64,000 nt of DNA from Planctomycetaceae bacterium (GTDB taxonomy: Bacteria > Planctomycetota > Planctomycetia > Planctomycetales > Planctomycetaceae): contig JAGQQG010000005.1 of NCBI GenBank assembly GCA_020426325.1, forward strand, positions 51,857 through 115,856, written 5' to 3'. The notes under the pieces were generated by a model that had not been told where the DNA came from, did not search any database, and was given only the letters and a program-made list of their open reading frames with translations. The position numbers and the translations under genes were made by a program. Position 1 is the stretch's first letter, and each line of letters opens with the position of its first letter. Positions 30,820 through 40,010 of this stretch are shown here, piece by piece.

Positions 30820-32336
30820 GAGGAGACGGAAACCTCCCGCTCTTCCGGCAGGGCGAGAGCCAGCACCTGTTCCGCGGTCGCCGTCGCTCCCTCGAGTTCT
30901 CCGGCCAGTTGCCCCTCGCGCATCACGAGGATGCGATCGCTGACGGAAAGGATCTCCGGGAGTTCCGATGAGATCATGAGTGTTGCCATGCCTTCGCTGG
31001 CGAGTTGTCGAATGAGCCGATGCAACTGAGCCTTGGCAGCCACGTCGACGCCGCGTGTCGGCTCGTCCAGGATCAAAACTCGTGGTCGGCTCGCCAGCCA
31101 TTTTCCCACCACGATCTTTTGTTGATTGCCCCCTGACAACGTCTCAGCCGCGACCTCCATTCCTGCTGTTTTGATGGACAGCGCCGAAATCTGTTGTTGA
31201 ACCAGTTCCCGTTCTCGGCTGCGACTGACAAGTCCGCAGCGTGTGAGTGAGGAGAGCACCGACAGCGACAGATTGCTGCTGACCGGCATCGGAAGGACAA
31301 GTCCTTCGTGCTGTCGGTCTTCGGGAACTAATGCGAGGCCATGTTTCATCGCTGCTGCGACATCCCCAACGGGTAGTCGCTGACCAGCAGCCGTCACTGT
31401 GCCTGAGTCGTAGTGATCGATCCCGAATAATGCCCTTGCGACTTCCGATCGCCCCGCTCCGACGAGGCCAGCCAGCCCAACTACCTCCCCCGCTCGGAGT
31501 TCAAACGAGATATCGTGAAAGCTGTCACTCCGCGTGAGTCCCCTCACCTGCAGGACGGTCTCGCCAATCGCGCTTTTGGAGTGATGCCGGCCGACCAGTT
31601 CGGCCGCTTCACGTCCGACCATCATGCGGATCAGTTCGGCATGATCGACGTCGATAATGTCCCGTGTGTCGACGTGGTGTCCATCCCGTAACACAGTCAC
31701 GCGGTCAGCGACCTGAAACACTTCTTCCAGGCGATGGCTGACATAGAGCACGCTGACTCCTTGACTGCGGAACTGACGCACGAGTTGCAACAGGACCTGC
31801 GTTTCGCGGGCAGACAGCGAAGCGGTCGGTTCATCCATAATCAACAGCCGACAGCGTCGTGCCAACGCCCGGGCCATCGCAACCATCTGCCGCTGGGCCA
31901 TCGGCAGTTCGCCAACCGGACGGGTGGGGTCGATGTTTTCTCCCAATCTTTCGAGCAATGCGAGGGTTTGCCGTCGCATCTCCGCCCGATTCAGCAACAA
32001 GCCTCTCCACTTGCGGAGTTCGCACCCCACGAAGAGGTTGTCGACAGCGTCCAGATCGGGAAACACGGTCGACTCCTGATGCAAGGCGATCACGCCTCGG
32101 TCCTCAGTTGCATGGACATCGCCTGCCGGCAATGGTTTTCCTTCGAGTTGGACCGTGCCTGCATCCGATCGTGTCACTCCGGACAGAATCTTGATCAATG
32201 TCGACTTGCCGGCACCGTTCTCGCCGCAGAGTGCATGCACCTCGCCCGCCCGTATGTCGAGACTCACATCCGCCAGAGCATGCACCCCGACGTAAGACTT
32301 GCACAGTCGGTCGACATGAATCAGCGGGTCAGCCAC
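30816..32336 (-). CDS. rhaT: Sugar ABC transporter ATP-binding protein (RhaT-like)
   Basis: A 506-residue protein with two fused ATP-binding cassettes. The first has Walker A GENGAGKSTLIKIL, a signature-like MAQRQMVAMARAL and Walker B RLLIMDEPTASL. The second has LAGLVGAGRSEVARALFG, the signature LSGGNQQKIVVGKWL and VLILDEPTRGVD. This layout is that of ribose/rhamnose/AI-2 carbohydrate importers (RbsA class). The degenerate second Walker A is normal for this class. Start is GTG 32336. It drives uptake with the two permeases encoded downstream. Confidence 0.85.
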   Translation of the reverse strand: MADPLIHVDRLCKSYVGVHALADVSLDIRAGEVHALCGENGAGKSTLIKILSGVTRSDAGTVQLEGKPLPAGDVHATEDRGVIALHQESTVFPDLDAVDNLFVGCELRKWRGLLLNRAEMRRQTLALLERLGENIDPTRPVGELPMAQRQMVAMARALARRCRLLIMDEPTASLSARETQVLLQLVRQFRSQGVSVLYVSHRLEEVFQVADRVTVLRDGHHVDTRDIIDVDHAELIRMMVGREAAELVGRHHSKSAIGETVLQVRGLTRSDSFHDISFELRAGEVVGLAGLVGAGRSEVARALFGIDHYDSGTVTAAGQRLPVGDVAAAMKHGLALVPEDRQHEGLVLPMPVSSNLSLSVLSSLTRCGLVSRSRERELVQQQISALSIKTAGMEVAAETLSGGNQQKIVVGKWLASRPRVLILDEPTRGVDVAAKAQLHRLIRQLASEGMATLMISSELPEILSVSDRILVMREGQLAGELEGATATAEQVLALALPEEREVSVSS

Positions 32337-32348
32337 AGTTCAGCCTCG

Positions 32349-33572
32349 TTACGCGTAGCTGCTGGACTGTTGAATTCCCAAGGCCCGTCGTCGCTCGCTC
32401 CGTTCCTGAGACGCCTGCTCGACATAGCCGCTTGCCCGGAGCGCCTCTAGCGGATCATCCGGCAGGTCACGCTGACGTCGCCAGCTGACGATGGTATCAG
32501 TCACATCCGTCATGAAGGCGCGTTGCAGGAGCCGCTCAGCCGCCACAATGTCCCCCATCGTCTGATACACGGACAGAACAGCATGATCGACGAGTGCCGC
32601 TTTGGCGTACAACTCTTGAGCGACCATCACTGTCTGGATCATCGCTTCCAGCTTGGGCTTCAAGTTGTGCGACTGATCGACCATGTAGGCGATCTCAGGA
32701 CTCTCGCCGTCATGGTCGAACGCGTAACTGTGGATCTCATGAAAGATGCGAAACACCTGATACGGGTCGATCGACCCCAGCGTCAGATCGTCGTCTGCAT
32801 AGCGGCGGTCGTTGAAGTGAAAGCCGCCGAGCATCTGCTCGTCGAGCAGCCAAGCGACAATCTGCTCGATGTTTTGAGTCAGATAGTGGTGCCCCGTGTC
32901 GACCAGCACTCTCGCTTGCGGACCGGCACTCTTCGCGAGCAGAAAGGCCATCCCCCAATCTGCGATGTCGGTTTGATAGAAGGCCGGTTCAAAGGGTTTG
33001 TACTCGACCAGCAGGATTTGATCGTCAGTCAGATGCTGATGCAGTTCCTGCAGCCCCTCCGTGAACCGACGCTTGCGGGAGCGGATGTTGTCCTGACCCG
33101 GATAGTTGGTGCCGTCCGCGAACCACGGCGAGATGCATCGGCTGCCGACCTGCTGGGCAAGTTCAATGCTGTCCATGCAATGCCTGATCGCGGCCTGTCG
33201 CACCTCTGCATCGGGATTCCCAAACGATCCCAGCTTGTAACACTGGTTCTGAAAGACGTTGGGATTAATCGAGCCGATAGAGACGCCACACTGCTCGGCC
33301 TGCTTCATCGCCCGGTTTGGATCGCTCCCTTCCGGGAAGTCCCACAGGACATGGACTGCCACGGTCGGACAACACCCGGTCAGCCGATGCACCTGACCGG
33401 CATCGGCCAGCTTGTCATTGAGATCGATGGCGGCTGCCGGCTGTGTGAACTTCCCAAACCGCGTCCCTGTATCCGCATACGCCCACGACGGAGTCTCAAT
33501 CTGAAACCTGTCCAGAGCCGTCAGCACTCTTTCCGCCTGACGGTCGTTCGGTTGGTCAGTCTGACTCGGCAT
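32349..33572 (-). CDS. rhaI: L-rhamnose isomerase, RhaI type
   Basis: A 407-residue TIM-barrel sugar isomerase. Its sequence, with LVEYKPFEPAFYQTDIADWG, VLVDTGHHYL and GGFHFNDRRYADDDLTLGS, matches the Pseudomonas/rhizobial L-rhamnose isomerase (RhaI) family, with the metal-ligand Glu, Asp, His and Asp residues in those motifs. It converts L-rhamnose to L-rhamnulose. ATG 33572 is chosen because homologous sequence begins there. It is first in the operon, 12 bases before the transporter ATPase, which sets the operon's role as rhamnose uptake and entry. Rhamnulokinase and aldolase are not in the window. Confidence 0.85.
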   Translation of the reverse strand: MPSQTDQPNDRQAERVLTALDRFQIETPSWAYADTGTRFGKFTQPAAAIDLNDKLADAGQVHRLTGCCPTVAVHVLWDFPEGSDPNRAMKQAEQCGVSIGSINPNVFQNQCYKLGSFGNPDAEVRQAAIRHCMDSIELAQQVGSRCISPWFADGTNYPGQDNIRSRKRRFTEGLQELHQHLTDDQILLVEYKPFEPAFYQTDIADWGMAFLLAKSAGPQARVLVDTGHHYLTQNIEQIVAWLLDEQMLGGFHFNDRRYADDDLTLGSIDPYQVFRIFHEIHSYAFDHDGESPEIAYMVDQSHNLKPKLEAMIQTVMVAQELYAKAALVDHAVLSVYQTMGDIVAAERLLQRAFMTDVTDTIVSWRRQRDLPDDPLEALRASGYVEQASQERSERRRALGIQQSSSYA

Positions 33573-33582
33573 GGTGGAACTG

Positions 33583-33596
33583 TTATCGATTGATAA
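33583..33596 (-). promoter_or_regulatory. Small palindrome next to the rhaI start
   Basis: TTATCGATTGATAA is a 5-bp-arm inverted repeat ending 10 bases before the rhaI ATG, inside the divergent rhaI/apbE intergenic region. It could be an operator half-site for a sugar-responsive repressor, but such short palindromes occur by chance. Confidence 0.2.
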
Positions 33597-33793
33597 ATCT
33601 TCGCTGTTTGTTCGGCGATTGTAACGGAATGAGAAACTGAGGAATACTTCGTGTGACTGCACGATGATCCATCAGACCATCGTGAGTGGCCACAGGCAGG
33701 AGTCGTAACTTCGTCCATGTACTCCATTGCGGGCTAGCCTCAGCCAATAGGGCCGACTTGTTCAAGCTGATGTGGGTGTTACGATAAAGCATC

Positions 33794-35092
33794 ATGACTA
33801 AGCTCCTTCGACTTCAGGTTGCTGCCTCACTGCTGTTGCTGCTCACTTCTCGGCTTCCGGCACAGACTCCGGATCTCGCAGGGGGGGTGACTCCAATCCA
33901 ATTTGAAGGGACAGCATTCGGGACTTCGTACTCGATCCGTTTTGTCCCCGCGACTGGCCATGCTGCTCCAAGTTCTCTGGGTCAGGAAGTGACGGATCTG
34001 CTGGACGAGATTGACCGGCAGATGTCCCTGTGGCGAGACGATTCCGAGTTATCTCGATTCAATCGAAGCGACAGTTTGGACTGGTTCCCCTTGTCCGAGG
34101 AGTCGGTCCACGTGGTTGCAGCTGCAGTTGAGATCAGTCATCAGACGGAAGGGGCTTTCGATCCGACGGTTGCTCCACTTGTGCGACTGTGGAGCTTCGG
34201 GCCGAACCAACAGCCGCTTCAGGTCCCGACAGAGGAGGTGATCAATGAGACAAAACAGCACGTCGGCATCGACTTACTGGAAGTCCGACTTTCACCCCCT
34301 GCGATTCGCAAGCTCGATCCGCAGGTGCAACTGGACCTCAATGCAATCGCTAAAGGGGATGCCGTTGACCGTGTGGCGCAGTTGCTGAAATCCTACGAAG
34401 CGCAGGGATTGATGGTCGAAATTGGAGGAGAGGTCCGTACATCGGGGACGCACGCTGACGGCTCCCCCTGGGGGATTGGGATCGAACGACCCTTGGTAGG
34501 ACAGCGGGAACTGCAATCCATTCTCGACTTGACCGATGCTGCCCTGGCGACGTCCGGCGACTATCGTAACTATGTCGAGTCGGAGGGAATTCGGTACTCG
34601 CACACGATCGACCCGAGGACCGGACGGCCGATTGATCACAAACTGGCATCGGTCTCGGTGGTTGCCGATGACTGTATGACGGCTGATGCCTGGGCGACTG
34701 CCCTGATGGTTCTCGGCCCCGAGGAGGGGGCGCGAATTGCATCAGCCAACAAGCTGGGAGCCCTGTTTCTTGTGCACGACGGAGATGGTTTCATCGTGCA
34801 TCAGACGCCGTCGTTTCCCCCCACACGCGATCCGGTCCCCTCATCCGCTCAGGGAACGACTTTGAGCACATTTCTCCTTACGGCTGTGGTTTTTGGAGTG
34901 GCAATCGCAGGTATGGCGATTGGCGTGATTCTGTCAAACCGTCGACTGCGCGGTTCCTGCGGAGGGCTTCAAGGGTTGAAGGATGAGAAAGGAAACCCTC
35001 TCTGCGAATCGTGTACGACCCCTTCAGCTGAGTGCGAGGAGTTGAGGGCGAAAGTTGCAGCGTCCATCTCGAAGCCATCGGAATCACAATAA
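33794..35092 (+). CDS. FAD:protein FMN transferase fused to NqrM
   Basis: A 432-residue protein. A signal peptide is followed by an ApbE flavin transferase domain (residues ~35-340) with the motifs HTIDPRTGRPIDHKL and ADDCMTADAWATALMVLG. Then comes one transmembrane helix (residues ~355-380) and a Cys-rich tail with SCGGL (Cys389) and Cys404, Cys407 and Cys414. The helix plus RGSCGGL tail is the NqrM (DUF539) maturation factor, normally a separate ~70-residue protein. ApbE attaches FMN to NqrB and NqrC, and NqrM delivers iron to the NqrD/E site of the sodium-pumping NADH dehydrogenase. The fusion therefore joins two steps of Na+-NQR assembly. The nqr operon is not in the window. Confidence 0.88.
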   Translation: MTKLLRLQVAASLLLLLTSRLPAQTPDLAGGVTPIQFEGTAFGTSYSIRFVPATGHAAPSSLGQEVTDLLDEIDRQMSLWRDDSELSRFNRSDSLDWFPLSEESVHVVAAAVEISHQTEGAFDPTVAPLVRLWSFGPNQQPLQVPTEEVINETKQHVGIDLLEVRLSPPAIRKLDPQVQLDLNAIAKGDAVDRVAQLLKSYEAQGLMVEIGGEVRTSGTHADGSPWGIGIERPLVGQRELQSILDLTDAALATSGDYRNYVESEGIRYSHTIDPRTGRPIDHKLASVSVVADDCMTADAWATALMVLGPEEGARIASANKLGALFLVHDGDGFIVHQTPSFPPTRDPVPSSAQGTTLSTFLLTAVVFGVAIAGMAIGVILSNRRLRGSCGGLQGLKDEKGNPLCESCTTPSAECEELRAKVAASISKPSESQ

Positions 35093-35290
35093 GGCAATCT
35101 CATGCCCCATTTTGTGACCCGGTGACCCGAAAGTGCCTGACGCAAGCGCATCGAACGAGGGGAATCCGGTAAAATCCGTGTTCAGTAAGGCTATTTCTAT
35201 TGATATCTGTGTCGTCATGCCTACATTTAAGGCATCAATATCGCCGACTGTGCCTGCCAGTCGTGCTTGCATATGTGTTGAGAAGGTCTC

Positions 35291-36340
35291 GTGGACGTCC
35301 ATTCGAATGTTGATGCCCCCGTTCTGGATGGGATGATCGGGGATTCACCCCCGATGCGTGATGTGTATCAACTCACGCGCCGAGCGGCTGACAGTCAGGC
35401 GACGATCCTACTGCTGGGTGAAACGGGGACCGGTAAGGAGTTGTTCGCCCGGGCCATTCACGAGTTAAGCAGTCGTGCCACCGGCCCCTTCATTCGTGTG
35501 AACTGCGGAGCACTCAGCGAGAGCCTGCTGGAAAGCGAGTTGTTCGGGCACGTGAAAGGGGCCTTTACCAGTGCCGTCGATAACCGCACCGGACGCTTTG
35601 AGGCTGCACACGGCGGGACCATCTTTCTGGATGAGATCAACTCCGTGAGTTACAAGCTTCAGGTCAAACTCTTACGCGTGCTTCAAGAGCATGAGTTTGA
35701 ACGAGTTGGTGACACCAAGACAATTCATGTCGACTGCCGGATCGTCGCGGCGACGAATCGTGATCTTGCGGAACTTGTCGACGAAGAAAAATTTCGGGAA
35801 GACTTATACTATCGGCTCAATGTGGTTCCGATTTACCTGCCCCCCTTACGGGATCGGGGGGACGACGTCCCCGCGCTCGTCGACTTCTTTTTACACAAAT
35901 ATGCTAAGGAAAACGGACGGCCGATCCCGCGGATTGATCCCAAGGCCCTGCGGATGTTGCAGATGTACTCTTGGCCCGGCAACGTGCGCGAGTTAGAGAA
36001 CTACATCGAACGGGCGATCGTGCTCGCAACGACAGACCTCATCACGGAAGACCTGTTACCGCAGCACGTCCTGGGGAAGGCTCCCGTCCGATGGGGGCGA
36101 GCGACCATGCGCGACCTCCCCACAATTTGCAAGGAACTCGTGACTCACGGCCTTGCGGATTATCCAGAGGAGGACAACGTCCATTCCAATGTGGTGGCGA
36201 TGGTCGAAAAGGAACTGATTCTCCAGGTCCTCCGCCAATGTCATGGAGTTCAGACGAAGACGGCCTCCCGGCTGGGAATCAATCGCAACACGCTCCACAA
36301 GAAAATCGAGGAGTACGATTTGCAATCAGAGTCGCGATAA
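35291..36340 (+). CDS. Sigma-54 interacting transcriptional activator
   Basis: A 349-residue bacterial enhancer-binding protein consisting of an AAA+ domain and a C-terminal Fis-type HTH, with no receiver or sensory domain. Walker A is GETGTGKE, Walker [11 protein letters not shown], the arginine-finger region is near [13 protein letters not shown], and the HTH is [21 protein letters not shown]. The sigma-54 contact loop reads GAFTSA rather than GAFTGA, a conservative change at the fifth position that could alter sigma-54 engagement. GTG 35291 or ATG 35333 may start it. Its targets are unknown; no -24/-12 site was seen nearby. Confidence 0.85.
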   Translation: MDVHSNVDAPVLDGMIGDSPPMRDVYQLTRRAADSQATILLLGETGTGKELFARAIHELSSRATGPFIRVNCGALSESLLESELFGHVKGAFTSAVDNRTGRFEAAHGGTIFLDEINSVSYKLQVKLLRVLQEHEFERVGDTKTIHVDCRIVAATNRDLAELVDEEKFREDLYYRLNVVPIYLPPLRDRGDDVPALVDFFLHKYAKENGRPIPRIDPKALRMLQMYSWPGNVRELENYIERAIVLATTDLITEDLLPQHVLGKAPVRWGRATMRDLPTICKELVTHGLADYPEEDNVHSNVVAMVEKELILQVLRQCHGVQTKTASRLGINRNTLHKKIEEYDLQSESR

Positions 36341-36420
36341 TCCACTTGGCCGGGGTGATCACGATTTCAGATGCTGGGCGAACTTGTATAATGAACTGAT
36401 CACTCAACGGTGAATCTTTC

Positions 36421-37329
36421 ATGCTCAGCAATGTGACTTTGTTCTGTTTCTTCGCAAGCTACCTCTGCGCTCTCGTTATCGAGCTGACGCGGTTGCGGCT
36501 CAAGAACAGCGTCACACGTTGGGCGGCGATCGGTTTTGCATTTGCGGGCTTTATCGCTCATACAGCCTATCTGTTCGAGCGGTCGCGAACTGCTGAACTC
36601 CCACCGCTGCTCAGCTCGACGCACGACTGGATGCTGGTTCTCGCCTACCTCACGGTCGTGATCTACCTGTTTGTGAGCACGATTGACAGCAGTCTCGGAT
36701 TCGGATTGTTCCTGTTACCGATCGTGGTCGGACTCGTCGGGGTCTCTCGCTTTGTCAGCCAGTCGACGACGCCGGGGCTCAGCGTCACCCGCGGCTGGGG
36801 GATGCTGCATGCTTCCATGTGGGTGCTCGGGGCCGTGGGCGTCGTGATTGGACTGGTGTTCAGCGTCATGTATCTGGTGCAACACCGTCGGCTGCGACAG
36901 AAGAAACTTTTGGAGGACGGCCTTGAGTTGCCAAGCCTGGAGCGTCTGGGACGTCTCAACTGGTGGTCCATCGTGATCTCGGTTCCTCTGCTGACCTTGG
37001 GCATGGTAACGGGCGTCGGCCTGTCACTGGTCAGTGATCCATCGACCGAGGCGGTCCGACTGACACAGCCGAGCATCGTCATCAGCCTGCTGACGTGGCT
37101 GGGCATGATGGCCCTGTTCGCCTGGCTGCTGATCGCCCAACGCACTCCCGGTCGCCTGGTGGCGTGGCGAACGGTCTGGGCCTTCGGATTTCTACTGCTC
37201 ACTCTGATCGTGCTCCAGGTCTTCAACCGAGGCGGCGTTCATGGAGTTGCGAGCGATCATTCGGCAATGTTGAATCAACAGAGATCGGGCCTCGACTCTC
37301 AACCCTTAACTCTCACTATTCAACCCTAG
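36421..37329 (+). CDS. HemX/CcsA-like membrane protein
   Basis: A 302-residue protein with about eight transmembrane segments, such as LFLLPIVVGLVGVSRFV and MLHASMWVLGAVGVVIGLVF, belonging to the cytochrome c assembly CcsA/HemX family. Its position one base before hemA is the classical hemX-hemA order, and HemX in Bacillus lowers HemA level. A role in heme handling or in regulating HemA follows from this context. The C-terminal ~12 residues are encoded by a low-complexity CTCAACC-type tract (37291-37329), unlike the preceding sequence. Confidence 0.8.
   Translation: MLSNVTLFCFFASYLCALVIELTRLRLKNSVTRWAAIGFAFAGFIAHTAYLFERSRTAELPPLLSSTHDWMLVLAYLTVVIYLFVSTIDSSLGFGLFLLPIVVGLVGVSRFVSQSTTPGLSVTRGWGMLHASMWVLGAVGVVIGLVFSVMYLVQHRRLRQKKLLEDGLELPSLERLGRLNWWSIVISVPLLTLGMVTGVGLSLVSDPSTEAVRLTQPSIVISLLTWLGMMALFAWLLIAQRTPGRLVAWRTVWAFGFLLLTLIVLQVFNRGGVHGVASDHSAMLNQQRSGLDSQPLTLTIQP
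37291..37329 (+). repeat. CTCAACC-type low-complexity tract ending hemX-like gene
   Basis: A pyrimidine/A-rich run of TCTCAACC/TCAACCC variants that codes the last residues and supplies the stop codon of the HemX-like gene and lies directly before the hemA GTG. It resembles the tract at 20999-21048 in the Lhr-like gene. Confidence 0.5.
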
Positions 37330-37330
37330 C

Positions 37331-38608
37331 GTGAACGTTCAAGTCGTCTACTGTAATCATCAGACAGCCGATCTTTCGGTCCGGGAGAAGCTCGCCTTCT
37401 CGTCGGAAGATGACTTGTTGCGTGCCTACGATGTGCTGCGCGAACGATTCCCGGCCTCCGAGTACGTCGTGGTCTCGACCTGCAATCGGGTCGAACTGTA
37501 CACGGCTCAGGAAAATGCCAGTGACGCCCCCACGTCACAAGAACTCGCAGCTTTCTTCTCCGATTTTCATCGGGTCCCGGTGGAAGCATTTTTAGGTGAC
37601 CTCCTGGAACAAACGGGAGCCGAAGCGGTGCGGCACCTGTTTGAAGTCGCATGCAGCGTTGACAGTATGGTGCTCGGCGAAAACCAAATTGTCTCTCAGG
37701 TGAAGTCTGCCTATGAGATCGCCACAAAAGGCAACGCGAACGGCCCGCTCACGAACGCACTGTTTCAGCGAGCTTTGAACGTCTCTCGTCGCGTGCGGAC
37801 GGAGACACGTCTGTCTGAGGGACGTATCTCGATCGCCAGCGTGGCGGTCGGAGAGTTTGGCCGCAGCATCTTCGACCGCTTCGACGACAAGACAATCCTC
37901 GTCATTGGGGCCGGCGAGATGGCGGAGGAAACGCTGCGGTACCTGCAGAATGAAGGGGTCCAGAGGATTATCGTCGTCAACCGGACAGAGGAGCGAGCAG
38001 GTGCCCTGGCAAAGGAGTTTGGAGGTCAAGCGGAACCATGGTCGCAACTTGACGACTGGCTCAGCCGGGCAGACGTCATCGTCAGCACAACGGGGGCCAC
38101 TCAACCAATCGTAGACGCGGCTCGTTTCCGCAAGGCCCGCAAGCAGGGTTCCGGCAAGCCTGTGTTCATTCTGGATCTGGGAGCCCCCCGCGACTTTTCC
38201 TCAGACGTCAGCGAAGTCGACCCTGGCGTCTTTCTGTACGACATTGATGATCTCGAACGAACTTGTGCGAAGAACCGTGCAGCACGAACGACCGAGATCG
38301 CCAAGGCCCGCAGTATCGTCGAGGAAGAGACCTCACGGTTCATGCACGACATCTACCACAAGGCTACCGGACCGATCGTACAGCGACTACGGGAACGGTG
38401 GCACGATGTCAGCCGTCAGGAGCTTGAGGTCCTCTACCGCAAATTGCCGAACCTGTCCGAGGATGATCAGCAGGCGATTGATCGCACCGTCGAGCGGATC
38501 GTCAACAAACTGCTGCACCCGCCGCTGGAAACGCTCCGTGACGAAGCCCGCGACGGCACACCACATGGATTGCTTGATGCGATCATGCGGTTGTTCCACC
38601 TTCACTGA
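37331..38608 (+). CDS. hemA: Glutamyl-tRNA reductase
   Basis: A 425-residue glutamyl-tRNA reductase, the first enzyme of the C5 heme pathway, reducing glutamyl-tRNA to glutamate-1-semialdehyde with NADPH. The catalytic Cys is in VVSTCNRVELY, followed by the family motif GENQIVSQVK, a Rossmann NADPH site VIGAGEMAEETLRYL, and the C-terminal dimerisation helix. GTG 37331 is the start, one base after the hemX-like stop, so coupled translation is likely. No other heme gene is adjacent. Confidence 0.93.
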   Translation: MNVQVVYCNHQTADLSVREKLAFSSEDDLLRAYDVLRERFPASEYVVVSTCNRVELYTAQENASDAPTSQELAAFFSDFHRVPVEAFLGDLLEQTGAEAVRHLFEVACSVDSMVLGENQIVSQVKSAYEIATKGNANGPLTNALFQRALNVSRRVRTETRLSEGRISIASVAVGEFGRSIFDRFDDKTILVIGAGEMAEETLRYLQNEGVQRIIVVNRTEERAGALAKEFGGQAEPWSQLDDWLSRADVIVSTTGATQPIVDAARFRKARKQGSGKPVFILDLGAPRDFSSDVSEVDPGVFLYDIDDLERTCAKNRAARTTEIAKARSIVEEETSRFMHDIYHKATGPIVQRLRERWHDVSRQELEVLYRKLPNLSEDDQQAIDRTVERIVNKLLHPPLETLRDEARDGTPHGLLDAIMRLFHLH

Positions 38609-38675
38609 CGTCACATTTGTGAGTTGGCCTTCGACTCGGGCATGAGTTATGTGTTCTGCCCTCTTTGACAAGCAA

Positions 38676-40010
38676 CTACCGATGGCGTCCAAACCATCCA
38701 CGTGATGCTGCGGCGGGGCGTTTGCCGTTGATGAATTGTAGCAGGTCGGAGGTCAGGTCGTCGGCAGACTGGTAACGCTCGCGAGGTTCGGCGGCGCTGG
38801 CTTTGAGAATGATCGCCTCCAATTCTTCAGGTAGTTGTGGGTTGTGAGTCCTCGGGGCGATTATGTCCCCGGCCTGGATGGCGCGTTTGAGTTCTGACTT
38901 GCTACGGACGTCGAACGCAGGACGCAGCGTGCACAGTTCGAGAAGGGTGATCCCAAGTCCATAGATGTCGCTACGCTCGTCAGCCGATCCGACGAGTTGT
39001 TCCGGGGACATGTACCGCAACGTCCCGGCGATATGAGGCGTCTCTTCCACACTCGCGATCTGACGTGCGAGTCCGAAGTCGGTGATCCAAACGACACCGT
39101 CAGCATCCAGGAGAATGTTGGCCGGCTTGACGTCCCGATGCAGCAGACCCTGTTTGTGGGCGTAACGCAGGGCTGTCCCGACCTGGACACCGATTTTGGC
39201 AATCTTCGTCCATGAATGGCGGGTGAGCTGTCGTCCTCCGGTGGGACGAGAGAAGGAACCGAAGGGAGAAGGAGAGGAGGGTACGGATGAAACGGGACGT
39301 TCAAATCCTTCATTGTTTGGCGGGTCGTGAGTTTCATTTGCGGCAGCGCGTGCCCGGCGAATCTCGTCCGCATAAACCACGCCGTCGTCTTCACCGAGTC
39401 GACGGATGATCCAGTCCAACCCGACGCCAACGATAAAAGGCATCACGTAGTAACTGAAGCCAGACTGCTCGCCGTAAAGGTAGACGGGAACGATGTTGGC
39501 ATGACGCAATCGGGCGGCGAGGCGGGCCTCATGGGCAAACTGCTCTCGCCACGGAGAGTCGGCATCGTGCTTCCACGGGAGAAGTTTGACAGCCACTCGT
39601 CGTCCAGGCGGTTCCTGATACCCCTCGAAGACGACCCCCATGCCGCCGCGGCCGATTTCACGCAGAATGCGACAGTTCCCTAAACGCTCGATATGAAACG
39701 TCTGCGGGATCGACGGGCTGGCCAACTCGGCTGCCTTGTTTCCCTTCCAGTTCTCCATCGCTTCGACTAGCGGAAACAATCGGCGAATCTCCGCCGCTTG
39801 CACCGGAAAGCGAGCAGCATAGTCTTCAATGGAGGGTTGCAGACCCTGCCGCAATTCTTCGATGAACTGCGTCGCCAAGACCTCGACCTTCTCGCGCGCA
39901 GGCAGTTCGTCCGACGAGTGATGTCGGGGCATGCCCAGCGGTTCGGCAGTGAGGTCGTCGTTCGTCACGATATTATCGATGGAAGAGGTCAGCAGAGGGA
40001 AATCACTCAT
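38676..40010 (-). CDS. Ser/Thr protein kinase (PknB-like, soluble)
   Basis: A 444-residue Hanks-type kinase. An N-terminal ~110-residue helical region contains IEDYAARFP, then the Gly loop EIGRGGMGVVFEG, the VAVKLLPW lysine, catalytic HRDVKPANILLD, DFG in ITDFGLARQ, and MSPEQL. A low-complexity insert of about 60 residues (Pro/Ser-rich, near residues 220-280) splits the kinase lobes. There is no transmembrane segment. Its start overlaps the end of the ECF sigma gene by eight bases, so they are co-expressed. Planctomycetes often pair ECF sigma factors with such kinases, and the kinase probably modulates the sigma factor in place of an anti-sigma protein, which is inference. Confidence 0.9.
   Translation of the reverse strand: MSDFPLLTSSIDNIVTNDDLTAEPLGMPRHHSSDELPAREKVEVLATQFIEELRQGLQPSIEDYAARFPVQAAEIRRLFPLVEAMENWKGNKAAELASPSIPQTFHIERLGNCRILREIGRGGMGVVFEGYQEPPGRRVAVKLLPWKHDADSPWREQFAHEARLAARLRHANIVPVYLYGEQSGFSYYVMPFIVGVGLDWIIRRLGEDDGVVYADEIRRARAAANETHDPPNNEGFERPVSSVPSSPSPFGSFSRPTGGRQLTRHSWTKIAKIGVQVGTALRYAHKQGLLHRDVKPANILLDADGVVWITDFGLARQIASVEETPHIAGTLRYMSPEQLVGSADERSDIYGLGITLLELCTLRPAFDVRSKSELKRAIQAGDIIAPRTHNPQLPEELEAIILKASAAEPRERYQSADDLTSDLLQFINGKRPAAASRGWFGRHR

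Noticed and set aside
32523..33593. Plus-strand open frame opposite L-rhamnose isomerase
   Set aside because: No domain or ribosome site; the minus-strand gene has firm family motifs and operon context.
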